DNA of 5,292 nt, taken from contig CALELW010000282.1 in the NCBI GenBank assembly GCA_937902905.1, forward strand, positions 1 to 5,292, in the 5' to 3' direction. Shown here one piece after another: positions 1-4,016 of this stretch. Every line of letters begins with the position of its first letter. Within the stretch, counting starts at the first letter, position 1. Made by a program: the position numbers and the translations under genes. The notes under the pieces were generated by a model. That model saw only the letters and a list, made by a program, of their open reading frames with translations, searched no databases and was not told the DNA's origin. Source of the stretch: an uncultured Clostridium sp. GTDB lineage: Bacteria > Bacillota > Clostridia > Lachnospirales > Lachnospiraceae.

Positions 1-1
1 A

Positions 2-835
2 TATTATATAGGACAGACAAAACCAGATGCAACAGGCTCAAATGTTAGTTTCAATGGAACAACATCTGTTACTGTTAATAGCAGTGGTGTATGGTATATG
101 GCAATTAAGGATAAAGCAGGAAACATGTCCGAAGTACAAACCGCAACGTTTTATTCTCTTACATTAAGTGCAGATGGTGCAACAAATTATTCTGATAATT
201 CAGCATTCATTCTGGCAGGTACGGTAATTTCGCTACCTACAGGACTTGTAAAATCTGGATATAAAGCAGACACATGGAGTGGAGGGATAAACAGTATCAC
301 AATGAATGGCAATACAACTTTATCTCCATGTTGGGAAGTAAGTACACTATCTATTTTTGAAAATGGAACTATTAATCAAGGGTTATGGAGTCTTGCTTGC
401 AGAAGGACAAGTACAGGAGCATATCTGTATTCCTTTAAAGATAATTCTGACGCTGTATATAGTGATAATATATCTTTTCCAAGTAATATGCCTACAATAT
501 ATACAAGGTTTTCGTATGCAGGTGGAGAATATAGTGCATCATATCTTTTTACGCAAAACATAGATGTTACAAAATTCAATAAGCTATATGCGGAAATACA
601 GATAATTAGAGGTGATAATGATTCGGAATATTACGGACAAGTTGGCATTTCTTTTGGAAATTCGTCTGCCTATTCAGGAGAAGGACATAATGTTGGATAT
701 ACTTCCAAATTAGTCATAGATGTATCGTCAATGACATCTGGAAATCTAACATTAATTTCAACGCAAAGAAGTGGCTCGGTTGATTATGAAAGAAATAAAA
801 CAGTTCAGTTAAAACGAATTTGGCTTGAAAAATAA
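2..835 (+). CDS. C-terminal part of a modular beta-rich surface or phage tail-fibre-like protein (5' end outside window)
   Basis: The frame is open from base 2 without a start or ribosome site, so this is the last 277 residues of a longer protein; the ATG at 98 is internal. Three parts can be seen. Residues 1-49 look like the end of a bacterial Ig-like domain (GVWYMAIKDKAGNMSE, the usual final strands). Residues about 50-112 resemble a Listeria-Bacteroides (InlB B-type) repeat: LPTGLVKSGY, a central W, then NGNTTLSPCWE. Residues 113-277 form a separate domain with motifs such as NQGLWSLA, IDVTKFNKLYAEI and VIDVSSMTSGNLTLIS, of a kind I associate with C-terminal modules of Firmicutes phage fibre and adhesin proteins. 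There is no LPXTG motif or C-terminal membrane segment, so cell-wall sorting is unlikely; a virion fibre or secreted protein fits better. The gene stops 107 bases before the next terminator and has few strong hairpins, unlike what follows. Confidence 0.8.
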   Translation, partial: YYIGQTKPDATGSNVSFNGTTSVTVNSSGVWYMAIKDKAGNMSEVQTATFYSLTLSADGATNYSDNSAFILAGTVISLPTGLVKSGYKADTWSGGINSITMNGNTTLSPCWEVSTLSIFENGTINQGLWSLACRRTSTGAYLYSFKDNSDAVYSDNISFPSNMPTIYTRFSYAGGEYSASYLFTQNIDVTKFNKLYAEIQIIRGDNDSEYYGQVGISFGNSSAYSGEGHNVGYTSKLVIDVSSMTSGNLTLISTQRSGSVDYERNKTVQLKRIWLEK

Positions 836-868
836 AGTGTATACGTATCTTTAGTTGCATCTTCGAAA

Positions 869-900
869 ACATAAATCATTTGCACAAATGTTGTTTATGT
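869..900. promoter_or_regulatory. Operator-like nested inverted repeat over the -35 box
   Basis: Outer arms ACATAAA (869-875) and TTTATGT (894-900) are perfect reverse complements, and inside them CATTTG (877-882) and CAAATG (885-890) form a second pair around CA. The two centres differ by one base. The element covers the -35 hexamer at 880-885, where a bound repressor would block RNA polymerase. Further copies of the half-site lie at 914-920 (CATAAAC) and 919-925 (ACATAAA), around the expected transcription start. The repressor itself is not in the window. That it is an operator is inferred from position and symmetry. Confidence 0.5.
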
Positions 901-908
901 GGTATAAT
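880..908 (+). promoter_or_regulatory. Sigma-A promoter with extended -10
   Basis: TTGCAC (880-885) and a perfect TATAAT (903-908) are separated by 17 bp, and TG at 900-901 gives the TGn extended -10 motif. This is close to the ideal vegetative promoter of Firmicutes. Transcription should start near 915. It faces genes A to G, and it is the only convincing promoter in the window, so it probably drives the run of genes, subject to the terminator at 943-974. Confidence 0.82.
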
Positions 909-942
909 TCACGCATAAACATAAAAAATATAAACCAACAAT

Positions 943-974
943 AAGAGTGAGCGGAAAAGCTTGCTCTTTTTTTT
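943..974 (+). terminator. Intrinsic terminator or attenuator between promoter and gene A
   Basis: AAGAGTGAGC (943-952) pairs with GCTTGCTCTT (959-968) in a 10-bp stem with two G-T wobbles around the loop GGAAAA, and the T-run extends to 974. It could end transcripts from the upstream gene, but it also lies only about 30 bases past the expected start of the 880-908 promoter. It would therefore release an RNA of about 60 nt or act as a read-through-controlled attenuator for the operon. No leader ORF with an ATG is visible. Confidence 0.75.
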
Positions 975-978
975 GTTG

Positions 979-991
979 CCCGAAAGTCGGG
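979..991 (+). repeat. Small hairpin before the gene A ribosome site
   Basis: CCCGA (979-983) and TCGGG (987-991) enclose AAG. The hairpin sits between the terminator and the weak ribosome site AAGTGAG (995-1001), the same hairpin-then-ribosome-site order as at 2181-2204 and 2619-2640. Confidence 0.5.
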
Positions 992-1007
992 AGAAAGTGA
1001 GAACAAA

Positions 1008-1385
1008 ATGGCAAGAAGAACTACAAAAAAAGAAAGAAAAGAGAATGCAAGAAATTTCTATAGCATTCTAATGAATGGCAATTGCAATAAAACTGCAATC
1101 GTTGTCAGAAGAATTGACAGCACAACAGGTTATTGCAAATGTCAGTTTTTAAGCGTTATCTCCAATGTAGCTTGGGGAAACGCCACAATCATAGCTGAGT
1201 CTATGTTTGGAGTGGAAGGTTGCTTTAAGGAATTATTAAGCAATATTCGCCCGGATGTAGAGCAGAAATCATATTACGATGATGATTTCAATTCTTGGCT
1301 CGAAGAAAAATACAAGTTTCACATTAGTTACAAAGATGGGCTTGTATATATGCTCGAAAGAGTGCAGGAAAGCGAGGTGGAATAA
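1008..1385 (+). CDS. Gene A: unknown 125-residue protein with a basic N-terminus
   Basis: I do not recognise this protein. Residues 1-15 are rich in Arg and Lys (MARRTTKKERKENAR), which could touch nucleic acid, and the last 35 residues are acidic. Cys occurs at 26, 43, 45 and 72, with a CKC pair at 43-45, but the spacing does not make a clear zinc site. There is no signal peptide or membrane segment, so it should be cytosolic. The start is chosen because ATG follows a modest ribosome site, AAGTGAG at 995-1001, by six bases. It is the first gene after the promoter and terminator. Its last codons and TAA overlap the ribosome site of gene B, one base separates the two genes, and that junction folds into a long stem, so translation of A probably controls B. 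Confidence 0.8.
   Translation: MARRTTKKERKENARNFYSILMNGNCNKTAIVVRRIDSTTGYCKCQFLSVISNVAWGNATIIAESMFGVEGCFKELLSNIRPDVEQKSYYDDDFNSWLEEKYKFHISYKDGLVYMLERVQESEVE
1042..1289 (+). repeat. Local inverted repeats inside gene A
   Basis: Arms 1042-1048 and 1063-1069 (AGAATGC with GCATTCT, 7 bp) enclose the 10-bp palindrome AGAAATTTCT at 1050-1059. Arms 1265-1272 and 1282-1289 (GAAATCAT with ATGATTTC) are a perfect 8-bp pair with a 9-base loop. Gene A carries fewer such stems than the genes after it. Confidence 0.6.
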
Positions 1386-1436
1386 TATGAAAATCCGTAC
1401 TTGGATAAAGTATGAAACAGAATATATTCCACCTCG
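1373..1436 (+). promoter_or_regulatory. Stem that sequesters the gene B ribosome site and start codon
   Basis: CGAGGTGGAATA (1373-1384) is a perfect 12-bp match to TATTCCACCTCG (1425-1436). With A1385 bulged, T1386-T1388 also pair with A1422-A1424, giving 15 bp. The left arm contains the gene B Shine-Dalgarno AGGTGG (1375-1380), the gene A stop codon (1383-1385) and the AT of the gene B ATG. The right arm lies in the first codons of gene B. If folded, B cannot initiate; a ribosome finishing A would open it. This is a classical layout for translational coupling, inferred from pairing alone. Confidence 0.72.
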
Positions 1437-2082
1437 ATGCCGGAAGCCCCGGTATCGACCAGAAGAAGCATTTGTTGATGCAACATTGAAAGAAGTTGCG
1501 ATGACAGATGTAAGATTAGCCTTCGAAGATAATTCTTACGAAGGTAATGGTAAAATCTTTGCATATAAAGGAAAACTTTATTGCAAAGTAAAAATGCCAA
1601 ATAGCAGTATTTTAGATGATTTAAAAAGGCGTGGCTATGACATTAATAGTCCGCTTGATTATTTAAAATACTGCAATTTGAATTGCAGTTTCTACTTTGT
1701 GTCTGCTTTCGACCGTGAAATTCATGGTGCAGACACGTCGAAAAAGGCTGTAATGAAAAAATTATGCAGTGAAATGCGGGGCTATCTGCTCATTGATGGT
1801 GAACTATACATCAAATGCGCAGAACCGCGCTACTGCGTAAATACGTTTGGATTGGGGCATAATCATGGCGGAACAGGAATGTTCTGCTCGTATTACTACA
1901 ATCCAAATATTCCAAAAGGCAATTACTTCTCAGCCCTGCAAGGCGAAGAAGCAGTTGCTTATGCAAATCAAATTGCACAAGCAAGAGGAGACACAGATGA
2001 TGTTGGCAGATTTAAACCATTCATCATCTGCCACATGCCAGAGCTTGTTAAGGTAAAACCTAACAAACAACACGAAAATTGA
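1387..2082 (+). CDS. Gene B: unknown 231-residue Cys/His-rich protein, probably shortened by an in-frame TGA
   Basis: No function is recognised. The frame opens further upstream, but ATG 1387 follows AGGTGG at the right distance and sits one base after the gene A stop. The N-terminus MKIRTWIKYE is followed by a basic Pro/Arg stretch (residues 15-25). Cys lies at 18, 66, 96, 100, 127, 144, 150, 167 and 215, and a striking GHNHGGTGMFC motif spans 157-167; a metal site is possible but unproven. The final part, AYANQIAQARGDTDD and FKPFIICHMPELVKVKP, looks like a well-kept globular end. The TGA at 2080-2082 does not look like the native end: the frame continues for 30 protein-like codons (see 2083-2175). 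No signal peptide or membrane helix is seen. Confidence 0.78.
   Translation: MKIRTWIKYETEYIPPRCRKPRYRPEEAFVDATLKEVAMTDVRLAFEDNSYEGNGKIFAYKGKLYCKVKMPNSSILDDLKRRGYDINSPLDYLKYCNLNCSFYFVSAFDREIHGADTSKKAVMKKLCSEMRGYLLIDGELYIKCAEPRYCVNTFGLGHNHGGTGMFCSYYYNPNIPKGNYFSALQGEEAVAYANQIAQARGDTDDVGRFKPFIICHMPELVKVKPNKQHEN
1434..2066 (+). repeat. Hairpin series inside gene B
   Basis: Stems, in order: 1434-1443 with 1449-1458 (10 bp, one G-T); 1520-1529 with 1534-1544 (10 bp, one bulged A, loop TAAT); 1670-1678 with 1681-1689 (perfect 9 bp, ACTGCAATT); 1699-1706 with 1729-1736 (perfect 8 bp), whose loop holds the palindrome ACCGTGAA-A-TTCATGGT; 1868-1875 with 1880-1887 (8 bp, one G-T, GGAA tetraloop); 1994-2002 with 2022-2030 (perfect 9 bp), competing with 2005-2011 and 2026-2032 (perfect 7 bp); 2045-2054 with 2058-2066 (9 bp, one bulge). 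The first overlaps the ribosome-site stem at 1434-1436. Confidence 0.72.
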
Positions 2083-2175
2083 AATCCTCTTTTAAATTCC
2101 ATAGAAGAAGCAATTGAATCTACGGACAATGTCATGGAAGCAGGATTGCTGACCATGGCAATATGTGCAAAATAA
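2083..2175 (+). pseudogene. Probable detached C-terminus of gene B after the in-frame TGA
   Basis: In the frame of gene B, directly after TGA 2080-2082, lie 30 sense codons reading NPLLNSIEEAIESTDNVM and ending in MAICAK, then TAA at 2173-2175. The peptide has normal coding composition and an amphipathic helix pattern. The TAA stands six or seven bases before the hairpin 2181-2204, just as gene C's TAA stands before its own hairpin. So the original end of B was probably here, giving 262 residues. The TGA is one substitution from TGG, GGA, CGA or TCA. Read-through is an alternative, but TGA is clearly used as a stop at 3113-3115, so a recoded genome is unlikely. Confidence 0.6.
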
Positions 2176-2180
2176 AAAAT

Positions 2181-2204
2181 ACCGACTGCCATAAGGCGGT
2201 CGGT
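2181..2204. repeat. Intercistronic hairpin B/C
   Basis: ACCGACTGCC (2181-2190) pairs with GGCGGTCGGT (2195-2204), 10 bp with one G-T, tetraloop ATAA. It follows the TAA at 2173-2175 and precedes the gene C ribosome site. No T-run follows on the + strand, so it is not a + terminator; the A-run before it would be a T-run for minus-strand transcription. It shares CCGACT with the hairpin at 2619-2640. Confidence 0.75.
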
Positions 2205-2226
2205 GTAAGAAGAAAAGGAGAAAAAA

Positions 2227-2610
2227 ATGAAAAATGAAATTTTTGAAATATTAAAGGATTTAGAAATCAAAAAACCAAAAACCCCGTCCGCATGGGTGGG
2301 CGAGCTAAAATATTTACCAATCACAAGACTTAAAATGTCTTGTGGCGGTGGTATGGGTGGTTCAAGTTGGTATGAATATGTATACCGACTTGAAAAAATT
2401 CCGTCTAATACAATGCTTAACATTAAGCGTTATGACGGAAAAAGTTTTTCTGTCAATACTGCTTATGTAGTAAAGGCTGAAAATTTTAAACTAGCCATTG
2501 CAGAACTTGATATTTCTGAATGGGCGAGACTTAGTAAAGAAATCATCGGAGAAGCAACGGAAAAATATTTTTGGCTAATCGAAGATGATGAAAAGCTTAA
2601 ATTGTTATAA
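2227..2610 (+). CDS. Gene C: unknown 127-residue protein with a Gly-rich loop
   Basis: I cannot name this family. The start is well fixed: AAGGAG (2215-2220) lies six bases before ATG. Residues 1-20 are Lys/Glu-rich and helical in pattern; a Gly-rich segment CGGGMGGSSW spans 39-48, followed by alternating strand-like segments (YEYVYRL, MLNIKRYDGKSFSVNTAYVV) and a C-terminal helix (about 85-115). The Gly-rich stretch does not match a P-loop (no GK[ST]). No signal peptide or membrane helix is seen, so it is probably cytosolic. It sits between two related intercistronic hairpins. Its centre holds one of the strongest stems in the window (2361-2394), which also covers part of the codons after the Gly-rich motif. 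Confidence 0.8.
   Translation: MKNEIFEILKDLEIKKPKTPSAWVGELKYLPITRLKMSCGGGMGGSSWYEYVYRLEKIPSNTMLNIKRYDGKSFSVNTAYVVKAENFKLAIAELDISEWARLSKEIIGEATEKYFWLIEDDEKLKLL
2283..2454 (+). repeat. Hairpin series inside gene C with two competing folds
   Basis: Stems: 2283-2289 with 2294-2300 (7 bp, two G-T); 2322-2329 with 2337-2344 (perfect 8 bp, CACAAGAC); 2361-2373 with 2382-2394 (13 bp, one G-T, loop of 8). Then TTCCGTC (2399-2405) pairs with GACGGAA (2434-2440), enclosing AATGCTTAA (2412-2420) with TTAAGCGTT (2423-2431). The same GACGGAA can instead pair forward, 2434-2443 with 2445-2454 (one G-T), so the two folds exclude each other. Confidence 0.72.
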
Positions 2611-2618
2611 AAATACAC

Positions 2619-2640
2619 GCCGACTTCTCATGCAGTCGGC
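2619..2640. repeat. Intercistronic hairpin C/D
   Basis: GCCGACT (2619-2625) and AGTCGGC (2634-2640) form a perfect 7-bp stem with loop TCTCATGC. It lies between the gene C stop (2608-2610) and the gene D ribosome site (2650-2654). The order stop, AAATA, hairpin, ribosome site, and the shared CCGACT arm, match the hairpin at 2181-2204. Confidence 0.75.
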
Positions 2641-2662
2641 AAAATTATTGGAGGAAATAATA

Positions 2663-3115
2663 ATGAAAATTAAAAACATCGTCTGGGAAACAGACGGAAA
2701 CATGGAAGCACTTAAATCATTACCTACATCAGTAGATGTTCCAGAAGGAACGACTGATGTGGAGCAAGTATCCGATTGGTTATCGGATACATATGGATTT
2801 CTCCATAATGGCTTTGAAATAGAGTCACTTGGAGAAGTGACAGTCAGTTTAGAAACATTATTTAATAAACTGGCAAAACAGCAGGAAGAAGCCGTATCAC
2901 TTGCATACGGCGAATTAGTCAAAACAGTGGAAGACAATACTTCCTATTTTGATTTAAAAACATCCAAAGGCACGCCTTGCATGGATGGAGAAACCTGCAT
3001 AATTATTGAAAAAAATAAAAATTACATTCTTTTACAAGAAGTAGATGAATGTATTCCATTCAAGCTATCGCTTGAAGAATTTGAAATTGCAACAACGGAG
3101 GTGAATGTGCGATGA
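2663..3115 (+). CDS. Gene D: unknown acidic 150-residue protein with an LPxxVxVP...DWLSD module
   Basis: GGAGG (2650-2654) eight bases before ATG 2663 fixes the start; the frame is open further upstream, but no other start there has a comparable site. Residues 1-53 (MKIKNIVWETDG, LPTSVDVPEG, SDWLSDTYGF, GFEIE) resemble, from memory, a short module that recurs in many uncharacterised mobile-element proteins of Clostridia; I know no assigned function for it. Residues 60-95 look helical (LFNKLAKQQEEAVSLAYGEL), and residues 103-145 look like a small beta domain (GETCIIIEKNKNYILLQE, then FKLSLEEFEIAT). Acidic residues outnumber basic ones about two to one. It overlaps gene E by four bases (ATGA at 3112-3115), which implies coupled translation and shows that TGA is a normal stop here. 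Confidence 0.83.
   Translation: MKIKNIVWETDGNMEALKSLPTSVDVPEGTTDVEQVSDWLSDTYGFLHNGFEIESLGEVTVSLETLFNKLAKQQEEAVSLAYGELVKTVEDNTSYFDLKTSKGTPCMDGETCIIIEKNKNYILLQEVDECIPFKLSLEEFEIATTEVNVR
2679..3076 (+). repeat. Almost continuous row of hairpins along gene D
   Basis: Stems, in order: 2679-2685 with 2691-2697 (7 bp, one G-T, loop GGAAA); 2724-2733 with 2753-2762 (10 bp, one G-T), enclosing 2738-2742 with 2747-2751; 2768-2776 with 2782-2790 (perfect 9 bp, GTATCCGAT); 2792-2797 with 2802-2807; 2824-2830 with 2835-2841 (perfect 7 bp); 2843-2851 with 2866-2874 (9 bp, one G-T); 2891-2897 with 2905-2911 (perfect 7 bp); 2961-2966 with 2982-2987, enclosing AAGGC-AC-GCCTT; 3059-3065 with 3070-3076 (perfect 7 bp). 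They follow each other without crossing, so all could form in one RNA. Confidence 0.78.
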
Positions 3116-3456
3116 GAGAAATTGACATTACAAAGCAAGATATTCGTTGTTGTGATGAAATAATGTGCGAGAATGGCACTATCAATATCGGATATGAATT
3201 ATGGTTCGATGTTGATAAATATTTTGGAACAAATACTGGAAAGGATGACAATTTGTGGATTAATTTTTATACATATTGGAATCCAAGTAACGGTGTTCAT
3301 TCCAAATACTTCATCAATGCGGACGCCAGTGATGAAGAACATGACTGGAAACTTACAGACGCAGAAAAAGATTTCTTTTTCAATAAGATGAACGAATTCT
3401 GTAAGAAACAAATTGGAAAAACATTGCAGGAATATTGGAATGAATGCAATGAATAG
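3112..3456 (+). CDS. Gene E: unknown acidic 114-residue protein
   Basis: No family is recognised. GGAGGTG (3097-3103) lies eight bases before ATG 3112, and the start overlaps the gene D stop by four bases (ATGA), a standard coupled arrangement. The protein is acidic (about 23 Asp/Glu against 12 Lys/Arg) and rich in aromatic residues: GYELWFDVDKYFG at 27-39, LWINFYTYWNP at 48-58, and LTDAEKDFFFNKMNEFCKK, a probable helix, at 81-99. The first half looks beta-stranded, the end helical. It has no signal peptide or membrane helix. Small acidic proteins of mobile elements sometimes mimic DNA, but nothing specific supports that here. The stop TAG is unlike the TAA of most neighbours and overlaps the gene F ribosome site. 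Confidence 0.82.
   Translation: MREIDITKQDIRCCDEIMCENGTINIGYELWFDVDKYFGTNTGKDDNLWINFYTYWNPSNGVHSKYFINADASDEEHDWKLTDAEKDFFFNKMNEFCKKQIGKTLQEYWNECNE
3180..3451 (+). repeat. Hairpin series inside gene E
   Basis: Stems: 3180-3190 with 3207-3217 (11 bp, one G-T, TATCAATATCG); 3276-3282 with 3299-3305 (perfect 7 bp); 3309-3316 with 3330-3337 (perfect 8 bp, CTTCATCA); 3364-3370 with 3375-3381 (perfect 7 bp, GAAAAAG, loop ATTT); 3422-3428 with 3445-3451 (perfect 7 bp, CATTGCA), the last ending three bases before the stop codon. Confidence 0.7.
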
Positions 3457-3467
3457 GGGAAAAGAAA

Positions 3468-4001
3468 ATGAAAGAAGCAATTAAAAATGGTCAGGTCACA
3501 TATATAGGCTTTGACAAAAAAAATAATAACAAGTGGCTCGTTGAAACACGAGGCTCTTGGACTTATGTAGACTTCCAAGAAAATGAGTTTACACAAGTAA
3601 TCTTTGGATATGTCGTGCGTCAAGAAAACGGAACGTACAAGGCATTCCAAAGTGGAGACAGGAATGTAAAATTTTTTAACGATGTAAATGATGGAATTGA
3701 GTACATTAAATCGTTAAAAATAAACAAATACTCCATATTAATTGAGTGGTTCATAGGAACAATAACCTATGAATCATGGAAATTTCTAATTACATCTGAT
3801 GACAGCAAAGAATACGTCGAAGATGTAATTAGAAATTGTCAAAAGAATAGTGACATAGAATTCGATTCACCAGATGAACTTTTAGATTCCATCTGCAATG
3901 AATATGGATGGAAATATGAAACTATTCGTGATGAATATGGATGTAAACAAAATTCAGATTATAATATCTGTATTAAATTATATCCATTGATTTATACATA
4001 A
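3468..4001 (+). CDS. Gene F: unknown 177-residue protein
   Basis: I do not recognise this protein. GGGGA (3456-3460) is seven bases from ATG 3468 and overlaps the gene E stop, so F belongs to the same unit. Residues 8-62 look like an antiparallel beta domain (VTYIGFDKKNNNKWLVETRG, WTYVDF, TQVIFGYVVRQENGTYKAF). Residues 70-110 contain a helix and strand (DGIEYIKSLK, YSILIEWFIGTITYESWKFLI), and the C-terminal third is acidic and helical. Near the end the motif xEYGx occurs twice (NEYGW at 144-148, DEYGC at 155-159), encoded by an exact 13-base direct repeat. The gene holds the longest inverted repeat of the window. No membrane helix or signal peptide is evident. Confidence 0.8.
   Translation: MKEAIKNGQVTYIGFDKKNNNKWLVETRGSWTYVDFQENEFTQVIFGYVVRQENGTYKAFQSGDRNVKFFNDVNDGIEYIKSLKINKYSILIEWFIGTITYESWKFLITSDDSKEYVEDVIRNCQKNSDIEFDSPDELLDSICNEYGWKYETIRDEYGCKQNSDYNICIKLYPLIYT
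3555..3895 (+). repeat. Hairpin series inside gene F
   Basis: Besides the 17-bp repeat listed separately: 3555-3561 with 3574-3580 (perfect 7 bp, TCTTGGA); 3642-3648 with 3661-3667 (7 bp, one G-T); 3673-3683 with 3710-3720 (perfect 11 bp, TTTTTAACGAT, 26-base loop, with ATGTA and TACAT pairing inside); 3746-3757 with 3766-3777 (12 bp, two G-T, loop AACAATAA); 3871-3876 with 3890-3895 (6 bp, extendable past a bulged C). All lie within coding sequence. Confidence 0.74.
3781..3837. repeat. 17-bp perfect inverted repeat in gene F
   Basis: AATTTCTAATTACATCT (3781-3797) is the exact reverse complement of 3821-3837, with a 23-base loop. It encodes residues around KFLITS and EDVIRN of gene F, so both strands of the stem are under coding constraint. 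A perfect match this long at this spacing is very unlikely by chance in 5 kb. No T-run follows, so it is not a terminator. Confidence 0.9.
3898..3943 (+). repeat. 13-base in-frame direct repeat in gene F
   Basis: ATGAATATGGATG occurs at 3898-3910 and 3931-3943, 33 bases apart (11 codons), so both copies are read in the same frame and give EYG in NEYGW and DEYGC. It may record a small internal duplication that has since diverged. Confidence 0.8.
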
Positions 4002-4016
4002 AAAGGAGGAGGGTTT

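Noticed and set aside
98..100. ATG at 98 as the start of the first gene
   Set aside because: The frame is open back to base 2, has coding-like sequence there that completes an Ig-like domain, and no ribosome site precedes 98.
1279..1386. Longer form of gene B starting at 1279
   Set aside because: The extra 36 residues would lie wholly inside gene A in another frame without a ribosome site, whereas ATG 1387 has AGGTGG in place.
2146..2174. Possible promoter before gene C (TTGCTG with AAAATA)
   Set aside because: The -10 hexamer is too far from TATAAT, and the region reads as coding sequence of gene B.
1387..2175. Genetic code with TGA read as tryptophan
   Set aside because: TGG encodes all Trp in the window and gene D ends in a TGA that overlaps the gene E start, so TGA acts as a normal stop.
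1968..2423. Minus-strand reading frame of 151 codons
   Set aside because: It lies opposite genes B and C, has no ribosome site and a low-complexity Phe/Ser-rich translation, typical of the reverse of Lys/Glu-rich genes. The same holds for the other minus-strand frames.
2232..2610. ATP-binding P-loop in gene C (CGGGMGGSSW)
   Set aside because: The motif lacks the GK[ST] needed for a Walker A and no Walker B is visible.
2585..2662. Longer form of gene D starting at 2585
   Set aside because: It would overlap the end of gene C and run through the intercistronic hairpin; ATG 2663 has a strong GGAGG site.
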